Below, piece by piece: positions 4,234 to 10,132 of a stretch of DNA of 10,132 nucleotides (position 1 is the stretch's first letter; each line of letters begins with the position of its first letter). The notes below the pieces were generated by a model. That model did not search any database and was not told where the DNA came from. It saw nothing but the letters and a program-made list of their open reading frames with translations. The stretch is from an uncultured Selenomonadales bacterium (GTDB taxonomy: Bacteria; Bacillota_C; Negativicutes; Selenomonadales; Selenomonadaceae), in the NCBI GenBank assembly GCA_937916025.1, contig CALGGX010000496.1:1-10132 (forward strand). The letters are read 5' to 3'. The position numbers and the translations under genes are program-made.

Positions 4234-7067
4234 CGGTTGCCTCTTTTAATTGCAAATTTATCAGTCGCCGCCTGCCTTGTCAAGTGTTGATACATAACCA
4301 TCAGCCGCGAGACGATCTCCGCCTCCGACAGCGACTCCGAAAATTCGTACGCCGCCATCACTGCACGATCGTTTTCGACATGCGCCGCGCGTAAGTCGTC
4401 AGGCATCGTCGCCTCGTCATACAGCGACGCCAGTGATCGCTCGGGATATCGCCCGCGCACCTCGAGAATGCGCTTAGCCGTTCGTCTGATGTGTTGCCGC
4501 GCTTTTGCCGATGCATCGCACCACGGGAAGTTATTGTAGACGATCGTTTTTGAATAGCTGTAATCGATCTCCAATCGCCCGGCAGTCACGCGCATCCATG
4601 CCATATGCACGAGGGAGGTTAAAACGCCGAAGTGAAACAACTCCGCGTCGGGAATGAGAAACAGCCGATTGCTGCAAATCACGTTGTCGTCGATAAATCG
4701 CATTGGAATGAAACGGCGTCGCTCCGACGTAATGTTCGGGATGACGAGACACTTCGACGGATTGAGTTGTTCACGAAACAGATGCGGAGTCGCCGCCAAT
4801 TTTTGTCGATCAGCCGCGCCGCTCAATCGATCGAGACGACATGCTTCGACACGCTCGGCAATCAGCGGCAATTTCAACTCGTCCGTCGTTGCGTCTTTCA
4901 ACCACAGACAGTATCGCGGTTTGTCTTTCAGGAACTCCTCGGCACCGATCAATCGGCGAATGAATTTCTTCGCGCGCGGTTCTCGACGAATGAAGTCGTC
5001 ATACTCGTTTGCCTCGATGATCAAATTGCCGCCATCGGCGAGACGATTGCCGCCGATCATCTCCGGCACATCACACAGCGGCTTCGATCGACTTTCGATG
5101 AACACGTCCGCGCCGTCGATGAGATACGCATTGATGTTTTGCGCGATGATTTTCCGATCGCCGTCGAAGATGAGCTTCGGACGATCGTTCGGCGCATGAC
5201 TGAAACCGACAATCACACAGTGCACCGCCGCCTGCATTTCCGACTCGCTCGTCCACTTGAATGTGCGATACGCGAAGTCGATGTGAATCGTCTCGAAGAG
5301 TTTCTTCCACACGGCGGCAGTCTGCTCGCCCTGAACGATCGAGTTGGTCGAGACGAGCGCGGCGCGCGTTTGCGTCCCGAGCATGAATTCGGCGGCTTTG
5401 TAAAACCACCCGGTGACGTAATCGAGTTTCTTGTTGTTGAGATGCGTGGCGGCGAGCAGATCGTTTTTCTGCTCTTTCGATTGGAACGAATATCCGACGA
5501 AGGGCGGATTGCCGATAATGTAATCGACGCCGTCGGGCACGATTTTTTTCCAATCGAGACGGAGCGCATTGTCGCAAACGATCCGCGCGGAATGTTTGAG
5601 CGGCAGAGGTTTGATCTTTTCTCGAATGCCGACGTCGGTGTCGTAATACATCTTACTCTCGGAAATCCACATGGCGGTTTGCGCAATCGCGCATGCAAAG
5701 TCGTTGATCTCAATGCCGTAGAATTGATCGATCGTCACTTTGATGGTGCAAACGGTTTCGAGTGTCTTGAAATTCAACAGTTCTCGGAGAACATCATTCT
5801 CGAGCATGCGCAGTTGAATGTAAGTCTCGGTCAAGAAATTGCCGGAGCCGCACGCGGGATCGAGAAATGTCAGCGACGCGAGTTTGTCTTGAAATTTCAG
5901 AAGCGCGCGGCGACGTTGCTGATTCTTCATACTGCGAATTTTATCAAACTCATCGTGGAGCGCATCGAGAAACAACGGCTTGATCACGCGATGAATATTT
6001 TCGACGGAAGTGTAATGCATGCCGCCCTTTCGACGGACGGCGCGATTGAGATCGGACTCGAAAAGCGCGCCGAAGATGGTCGGATTGATCGCAAACCAAT
6101 TGAATTTTTGATCGCGCTTGTCGGGAACATTGCGCGCGTTGAGAGTGATGCCGTCGGAAACGGTTTTGTCGAAAGGCGGAAGGACGAGCGAGTCGTCGGC
6201 AAAAAGCCCGCCGTTGACGTACTCGAAAGCGCGGAGAACGGCAGGCAGTTCGCGCGGACGTTGCTTTTTCGGAGTGTCAAGTACTTTGAAAAGATCGGCA
6301 AGCGCGCGGGAATAATCGGCGGCATTCGACAGATAATCGACGAATTGATTGGGCTTAAAGAGCGCGGCGTCCTCGGCATAAAGGCAAAAGACGAGTCGGA
6401 TGCAAAACTTATTGAGAATATCGCGCTGTTCGGGATTGAGATGTTGAACGGGGTCTTCGTCGTCTTTGAAGCGACGCGGCGCGAGCATTTTCTTGGCGAA
6501 GCCCTTGCGAATGACGGCAATGATCTCGACGGCGTCTTTATTGAGCCCGATCTCGGCAATGTTTTCGTCGTTCGGATCGACGAGGAACATCAGCCGTCGA
6601 TATTCCTGCACGAGATGTTTGAACTTGATGATCTGCGGCTCGACGGGGCGATCGGTGATAAACATCGGCAGTCGATCGATGTCATATACTCTGAATTCGT
6701 CGAAATTGCAAGTTACGATCCAACGCGGCTGTTGCGAACGCGGGAGCGCATCGGCATAACGCTTTGCCTGCTCGAACGGCGTAAGGAATTTATCGCCGGA
6801 CTGCCGCGCGGGTTTATCGAGATCGATGCCGCGCGACTTCTGCTCGATCAAAACTTTGGTCGACGGCATGAACACGTCGATGAAACATATATGCTCTTCA
6901 ATTTCGATCGATTTCTCGAACTCGACGGCTTGCGTGGGATTTTTCATTCCGAGCGCGGTCAAGAGATCGAGCCAAAAGAGATGCGCATCGGATTTTTCCT
7001 TGCCGCGCCCGTTCCAATCGGCGACGAATTGTTTGATCGCATTCAAGCGTTGCGAGTCATTCATCAT
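4230..7067 (-). CDS. MmeI-like (type IIL/IIG) restriction endonuclease-methyltransferase
   Basis: A 945-residue single-chain enzyme expected to methylate adenine in one strand of its DNA site and cut unmodified DNA about two helical turns away. The N-terminal nuclease has the PD-(D/E)XK arrangement D64...E75-Q-K77 (IDVFMPSTKVLIEQKS). A helical linker spans about 160-390. The N6-adenine methyltransferase follows: motif I FLDPACGSGNF (401-411), FYGIEINDFA (449-458) and catalytic NPPF (520-523). The target-recognition region is about 630-830, with family hallmarks RRRFIPMRF, LFHFGVLTSLVHMAWMRV and TIVYNNFPW (841-849). MmeI itself is 919 residues, so this copy is full length. All key residues are present, so it is probably active; the recognition site cannot be read by eye. 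Its start overlaps the upstream symporter stop, without a clear Shine-Dalgarno, so it relies on coupled translation. Confidence 0.93.
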   Translation of the reverse strand: MMNDSQRLNAIKQFVADWNGRGKEKSDAHLFWLDLLTALGMKNPTQAVEFEKSIEIEEHICFIDVFMPSTKVLIEQKSRGIDLDKPARQSGDKFLTPFEQAKRYADALPRSQQPRWIVTCNFDEFRVYDIDRLPMFITDRPVEPQIIKFKHLVQEYRRLMFLVDPNDENIAEIGLNKDAVEIIAVIRKGFAKKMLAPRRFKDDEDPVQHLNPEQRDILNKFCIRLVFCLYAEDAALFKPNQFVDYLSNAADYSRALADLFKVLDTPKKQRPRELPAVLRAFEYVNGGLFADDSLVLPPFDKTVSDGITLNARNVPDKRDQKFNWFAINPTIFGALFESDLNRAVRRKGGMHYTSVENIHRVIKPLFLDALHDEFDKIRSMKNQQRRRALLKFQDKLASLTFLDPACGSGNFLTETYIQLRMLENDVLRELLNFKTLETVCTIKVTIDQFYGIEINDFACAIAQTAMWISESKMYYDTDVGIREKIKPLPLKHSARIVCDNALRLDWKKIVPDGVDYIIGNPPFVGYSFQSKEQKNDLLAATHLNNKKLDYVTGWFYKAAEFMLGTQTRAALVSTNSIVQGEQTAAVWKKLFETIHIDFAYRTFKWTSESEMQAAVHCVIVGFSHAPNDRPKLIFDGDRKIIAQNINAYLIDGADVFIESRSKPLCDVPEMIGGNRLADGGNLIIEANEYDDFIRREPRAKKFIRRLIGAEEFLKDKPRYCLWLKDATTDELKLPLIAERVEACRLDRLSGAADRQKLAATPHLFREQLNPSKCLVIPNITSERRRFIPMRFIDDNVICSNRLFLIPDAELFHFGVLTSLVHMAWMRVTAGRLEIDYSYSKTIVYNNFPWCDASAKARQHIRRTAKRILEVRGRYPERSLASLYDEATMPDDLRAAHVENDRAVMAAYEFSESLSEAEIVSRLMVMYQHLTRQAATDKFAIKRGNR
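4257..4295. repeat. Direct repeat copy B (39 bp), end of the intact restriction gene
   Basis: The partner of 3735-3773 with one mismatch. It lies within the last codons of the intact MmeI-like gene, encoding the tail MYQHLTRQAATDK. Its near identity at DNA level, where the flanking coding sequence has diverged, suggests a recent duplication or gene conversion. Confidence 0.85.
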
Positions 7068-7865
7068 TTTTTGCCGAGCGCGACGTATTGCGGCACGGTC
7101 GTTTCTTTTTCATAGCATCTGAAGGCTTCGTCGACGAGTTTTTGCTCGGGCGGTTCGGTCAAGGCACTGACGATCGGGACGATCAACATTCCGGCAATCA
7201 TGGCGATCGCACCGGCATTGATCGGCGATTGCATGATCGGCGGGAACAGCGGACGCACGAACATGTTTGCGATCATCAAAGGCACGCTGAAGCCGAAGCA
7301 AATCCAGCAGGAAACGGTCGTAATTTTTTTCGAGTAGAGCGAATACATGAAAGGCGCGAGGAATGCGCCGGCCATTGCGCCCCACGAAATGCCCATCATC
7401 TGCGCGATGAAGTTGACGGAGCTCTTGTATTGAATGAGCGCGAGTACGGCGGAAATTGCAATGAAAACGACGATCAAAACCCGCATTAAGAGAACTTGCT
7501 TGGCTTCGGACATGTTCGGCGCGAAATTGTCTTTGATGAGATCGATGGCGAGCGTCGAGCTCGAGGCGATAACCAGTGACGAGAGTGTTGACATCGATGC
7601 CGAGAGTACTAAAATGACAATCATGGCGATCATACCTGCCGACAATCCCGAGAGCATGGTCGGGATGATGGAGTCGAAGCCGTTTGCGGCGATGTCGATC
7701 TGATCTGAAAAGAGACGCCCGAAGCCGCCGAGGAAGTAACAGCCGCCGGCCACCACGAACGCGAAGAGCGTGGAGATGACCGTGCCCTTCTGAACAGCGT
7801 CCTCGCTCTTGATGGCGTAGAACTTCTGCACCATCTGGGGCAGGCCCCAGGTGCCCAGGGAGGTG
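7064..7865 (-). CDS. Sodium:solute symporter (SSS family), C-terminal part only
   Basis: This is the C-terminal half of a sodium-driven symporter of the PutP/PanF type, which imports amino acids, acetate, pantothenate or similar solutes. In the continuous frame it spans residues about 380-645. LGTWGLPQMVQKFYAIK is the conserved region after the fifth or sixth helix. SASMSTLSSLVIASSSTLAI (467-486) is the helix whose Ser/Thr residues bind sodium. Six further hydrophobic helices and a charged tail ending ALGKK follow. The stop overlaps the restriction gene start. The N-terminal half that every SSS protein needs is missing and replaced by an MFS-like protein in frame. Codons 381-410 are nearly all G/C-ending, so that short piece may already belong to the high-GC genome. 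The substrate is not predictable. Confidence 0.85.
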
Positions 7866-7880
7866 AGGATCACCACCCCC
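7740..7880. other. Probable chimeric junction between two genomes
   Basis: By hand count, G/C-ending codons in the minus-strand frame fall from about 27-28 of 30 (residues 351-410) to 24 of 30 (411-440) and 22 of 30 (441-500), while AAA, GAA and TTA codons reappear. Protein homology changes from MFS-like to SSS at about residue 375-382 (near 7860-7880). The codon change is at about residue 405-432 (7700-7790). The two limits do not coincide, so there may be two breakpoints: an SSS/SSS switch at a conserved segment, and an MFS/SSS join. The frame stays open throughout. A natural fusion is possible but unlikely. Confidence 0.7.
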
Positions 7881-8938
7881 AGGCCCGCCAGGTCGATGAC
7901 CAGCACCGCTCCTGCCGGCAGCCCGGAGAAATGCGCCAGCCCCAGCAGGCCGCCCAGGGCGCCGTCCAGCACCCGGCCCATGGAGGCCCACAGCTCCGGC
8001 CGGGCCGTCCCCGGGGCCAGCCGCCAGAAGGTCAGGTTGTAGTAGGAGAGGGTAGCCGCCACCCCGACGTAGAACAGACACTGGTTGAGCTGGAAGCTCT
8101 CCGCGGACCCCAGCAGCGTGGGGATCAGCAGCGTCACCAGCATGGCGCACAGCACCGCCAGGGGCAGGTACCGTCCCTGCTTCCGGTCCGCCGCCAGCCC
8201 GAAGAGCAAGCTCCCGGGGATCAGCAGCAGCCGGGGCAGCTGGGAGATCGCCGCCCCCGCGGCGCTCTGCAGCCGGGCCAGCTGGCTGTCCAGCAGCATG
8301 TCCAGCACCAGCAGCCCCAGGGTGATCACCACCGCGCTGACCAAGGCGGTCCTGCCCGTCTTCTCCGGGGCAGCTCCCTGAGCCTCTTCCCGGGCCTCCG
8401 GCCGGGGACGGCGCATCAGCAGCACCGCCACGACCCCCCAGGCAGCCGCCAGCGCCGCCGGCAGGAGAGCCGTCCCCTCCCCCAGCTGGCACAGGAACTG
8501 CAGCCCGTAGGCCGCCCCGCAGGCCAGGCCCATCACCAGGCCCATGACGCCGCTGCCCGCCAGGGACAGGGCCATCTTCCAGTAGACCAGGCCCCCCAGG
8601 CCTCCCAGGCAGAACACCGCCGCCCCGGAGAACGCCTGGGTGAGTCCGGCGTCCGCCCCCGCCAGCAGGGGGACCATCCCCGCGCCGTACCCCGCCAGGA
8701 AAAATCCTGCCAGCACCCGGCGGCCCCGGTCCTCCCGAGCCAGCCGGCCCAGCAGCCCAAAGGAGAGGAACCCCGCCGCAGCCAGCAGCTGCCGCAGGTC
8801 ATAGAACAGCTCCTGCTGCCCCGGGGAAAGAGCCTGGGCCCCGTCCCGGCCCGCCAGCCACAGGCTGGTGGTGTACAGGAACATATACGCCGTCAGCAGC
8901 CCGGTGAGCCCCAGCGCCCACTTGGTCTTCCCCGCCAC
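7866..8938 (-). CDS. MFS-like multi-spanning membrane protein, N-terminal part
   Basis: Start GTG at 8936-8938, eight bases after AGGAGG (8947-8952). The frame can be extended upstream to 9001, but that part contains the promoter, so the longer version is wrong. The remaining 359 residues before the SSS segment hold about ten to twelve hydrophobic helices. A charged central loop (RRPRPEAREEAQGAAPEK, residues 197-214 of the long frame) separates two six-helix halves. LFGLAADRKQGRYLP resembles the MFS loop between helices 2 and 3 of a half. Similar MFS-like membrane domains in gut clostridia sometimes carry a C-terminal LuxR-type helix-turn-helix; whether this one did cannot be known because its 3' end is replaced. 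Codon use is strongly GC3-biased. Function and substrate are unknown. Confidence 0.7.
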
Positions 8939-8972
8939 GGTCCTCTCCTCCTCTCTCTTTGCATGTACTGCC

Positions 8973-9001
8973 ATTATACCCGCTGGGAGTGCACTTTTCA
9001 A
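8973..9001 (-). promoter_or_regulatory. Strong sigma-70/sigma-A promoter for the MFS-like gene
   Basis: On the minus strand, TTGAAA (9001-8996), a 17-base spacer and a perfect TATAAT (8978-8973). Transcription would start near 8966, giving a leader of under 30 nt that contains AGGAGG at 8952-8947 and the GTG start at 8938. This places the true start 21 codons inside the longest frame. Confidence 0.85.
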
Positions 9002-9018
9002 GATGCCCCGCCCTATGG

Positions 9019-9046
9019 AAAAACGGCAGCCTCACAGCTGCCGTTT
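9019..9046 (-). terminator. Intrinsic terminator of the InlB-repeat gene
   Basis: A perfect 10-bp stem, AAACGGCAGC (9021-9030) with GCTGCCGTTT (9037-9046), and a 6-nt loop. On the minus strand it ends in a run of five Ts (9023-9019). It lies 15 bases after the stop codon at 9061 and ends transcription just before the next promoter. Confidence 0.85.
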
Positions 9047-9060
9047 CCCGTTTCACGCCC

Positions 9061-10132
9061 TCAGGGGCCGTCTTTTTTCCACTGTGCCGTCAGGTGGACC
9101 TCCACCGGCTTGTTCCAGTCGCAGTCCACCACGTTGCCGTTGGCGTCATAGGTCAGGGGCTCGTAGAAGTCCATAAAGCACTGGAGCGCCTCCACCTTCT
9201 CGCCCTTGGCGTTGTACCACCCCTGGAAGGTATACCCCGGGCGCTCCGGCACCGGGTACACCGCCAGGTAGATGAATCCCTCCGAGAACAGGGGCGAGTA
9301 CGCGTCGTAGGCCACGGAGCCGCCCATGCCGTCCTCCAGCACCAGCACGTTGTCGTCCGCGGGCTCCTGGGTACTCAGCCACGCCGGGTACAGGTCCACG
9401 TACCGCACCCCGTCCGAGGCGATGGGCACCTGCTCCACGTGCTCCGGCAGCAGCAGGTCTCCCACGAAGAGGATGACCTTCTCCGTCTGGGGAGGCTCGT
9501 CCTCCGGGCGAATGGCGCTGTTGCCCGTGTGGATCACAAAGCCCTTGAAGTCGTACCCGCTCTGGGCTGAAGGCGCGCCCAACGCCATGCCCGTAAAGGT
9601 CAGCTCGTTGCCCTCGAAGCTCTGGAGCACCACCGGGCTGTAGTCGGAGCCCGAATTCAAGGTCCCGTCATACACCGTGATCCTGATCTGCCGGTCTCCC
9701 AGGGGGTACGCCGCCCTGCTGGGGGTCACCTGGTTGGTCACCACCTGATAGGCGTGGTCCGTGGTCTTGTCCCGCAGGGTCAGCTCCGCCCGGAAGGCCA
9801 GGGGCTCCTCCGTGTCCGTCAGGGTATCCGCCGGCCCCAGGTAGTAGGCCGTCCACCCGGAGATCTCGTCATAGGTCAGCTCCGGCAGAGCGCTCATGGC
9901 CCGCTCCTCCGCGATGCTCCCGTCTTCCTCCAGGAACACCAGCCGGAAGTCCTCCATCTCCAGGTCGAAAACGTGGTCGTCTCCCGCCGCGGGGGTCAGC
10001 ACCCCCTTGAACTCGATCTGCTCCGACGACAGGGAGAACAGCATCCCCTCCATAGCCGGCTCCGGGGGCAGCACCACCGGAGGCTCGGTGGGCGCCGGGG
10101 TGGCCGTGGGGGCTGGGGTGGCCGTGGGGGCT
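9061..10132 (-). CDS. Protein with Pro/Thr-rich linker and C-terminal InlB B-repeat (5' end outside window)
   Basis: The frame is open to the right edge (codons to 10131), so the GTG at 10077 is not the start and the N-terminus is missing. The visible part begins with two copies of the hexapeptide APTATP and a third, APTEPP, a flexible linker typical of exported or membrane-anchored Firmicute proteins. Next comes a region of about 230 residues rich in predicted beta strands (LPELTYDEISGWTAYYLGP, DRQIRITVYDGTLNSGSDYS), with no family I can name. The C-terminus matches the InlB B-repeat (Listeria-Bacteroides repeat, Flg_new): RPGYTFQGWYNAKGEKVE and then VHLTAQWKK. No LPXTG sorting motif follows, so attachment, if any, must be through the missing N-terminus. 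The likely place is outside the membrane. TGA stop at 9061-9063, followed by a strong terminator. Confidence 0.75.
   Translation of the reverse strand, partial: APTATPAPTATPAPTEPPVVLPPEPAMEGMLFSLSSEQIEFKGVLTPAAGDDHVFDLEMEDFRLVFLEEDGSIAEERAMSALPELTYDEISGWTAYYLGPADTLTDTEEPLAFRAELTLRDKTTDHAYQVVTNQVTPSRAAYPLGDRQIRITVYDGTLNSGSDYSPVVLQSFEGNELTFTGMALGAPSAQSGYDFKGFVIHTGNSAIRPEDEPPQTEKVILFVGDLLLPEHVEQVPIASDGVRYVDLYPAWLSTQEPADDNVLVLEDGMGGSVAYDAYSPLFSEGFIYLAVYPVPERPGYTFQGWYNAKGEKVEALQCFMDFYEPLTYDANGNVVDCDWNKPVEVHLTAQWKKDGP
10097..10132. repeat. Two perfect 18-bp tandem units at the window edge
   Basis: The unit GGGGTGGCCGTGGGGGCT occurs at 10097-10114 and 10115-10132 without a mismatch, encoding the linker hexapeptide APTATP on the minus strand. 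The array probably continues beyond the window. Copy number in such linkers is prone to slippage and to assembly errors. Confidence 0.85.

Noticed and set aside
4632..7115. 827-codon plus-strand open frame antisense to the restriction gene
   Set aside because: It mirrors the codon bias of the real minus-strand gene, its protein has no recognisable domain, and the opposite strand carries a complete set of MmeI motifs.
7110..8492. 460-codon minus-strand frame rich in Gly/Ala/Pro, and the plus-strand frame 7931-9151 rich in Gln/Pro
   Set aside because: Both are out-of-frame readings of the high-GC membrane-protein gene, and their biased composition is what GC3-rich coding sequence gives in other frames.
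7064..8938. A genuine natural MFS-SSS fusion transporter
   Set aside because: Half an SSS fold cannot work alone, codon use changes near the join, and the flanking genes look like two different taxa. It is kept only as a less likely alternative.

Overview
The window appears to join two unrelated genomes. Bases 1 to about 7740 have mixed codon third positions, with AAA/GAA/CAA common and TTG/CTC for leucine, at moderate GC. From about 7870 to the end, on the minus strand, third positions are almost all G or C, typical of a high-GC gut clostridium of the Oscillospirales kind. I read the two parts as meeting inside one continuous open frame (7064-9001 minus). Its C-terminal part is a sodium:solute symporter and its N-terminal part is an MFS-like membrane protein with its own promoter and ribosome binding site. 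A chimeric metagenome contig is the simplest explanation. The left-hand organism is an anaerobe-like bacterium with TRAP binding proteins and membrane GGDEF proteins, perhaps Negativicutes or Synergistetes; the sequence does not settle this.

Left part, plus strand. The end of a TRAP-type substrate-binding protein (DctP family, 1-924) overlaps by ATGA with an 801-residue membrane diguanylate cyclase (921-3326). The cyclase has an N-terminal multi-helix membrane domain, a dCache-like sensor, HAMP and GGDEF. No TRAP permease genes are visible, so the binding protein may deliver a ligand signal to the cyclase.

Middle, 3327-4229. This gene-poor stretch is rich in structure. It holds a well-formed small-peptide unit: a promoter, an 8+8 bp inverted repeat over the -10, a hairpin that hides the Shine-Dalgarno, a 31-residue Trp-rich amphipathic peptide and a terminator-like hairpin. 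A second, degenerate unit with a similar closing hairpin lies at about 3852-3982. Between them is the leftover 3' end of a second MmeI-like restriction gene (3708-3812, minus). It forms a 39-bp direct repeat, one mismatch, with the end of the intact restriction gene. Several hairpins share an AGCCG/CGGCT core.

Minus-strand operon, 4230 to about 7740. A complete single-chain MmeI-like (type IIL/IIG) restriction-modification enzyme starts inside the stop codon of the symporter gene upstream of it, so the two are translationally coupled.

Right part, about 7870-10132, minus strand. The N-terminal part of an MFS-like protein starts at GTG 8938, behind a TTGAAA-17-TATAAT promoter. That promoter sits just past the intrinsic terminator of the preceding gene. 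The preceding gene, cut by the window edge, encodes a protein with a Pro/Thr/Ala-rich hexapeptide linker and a C-terminal InlB-type (Listeria-Bacteroides) repeat.
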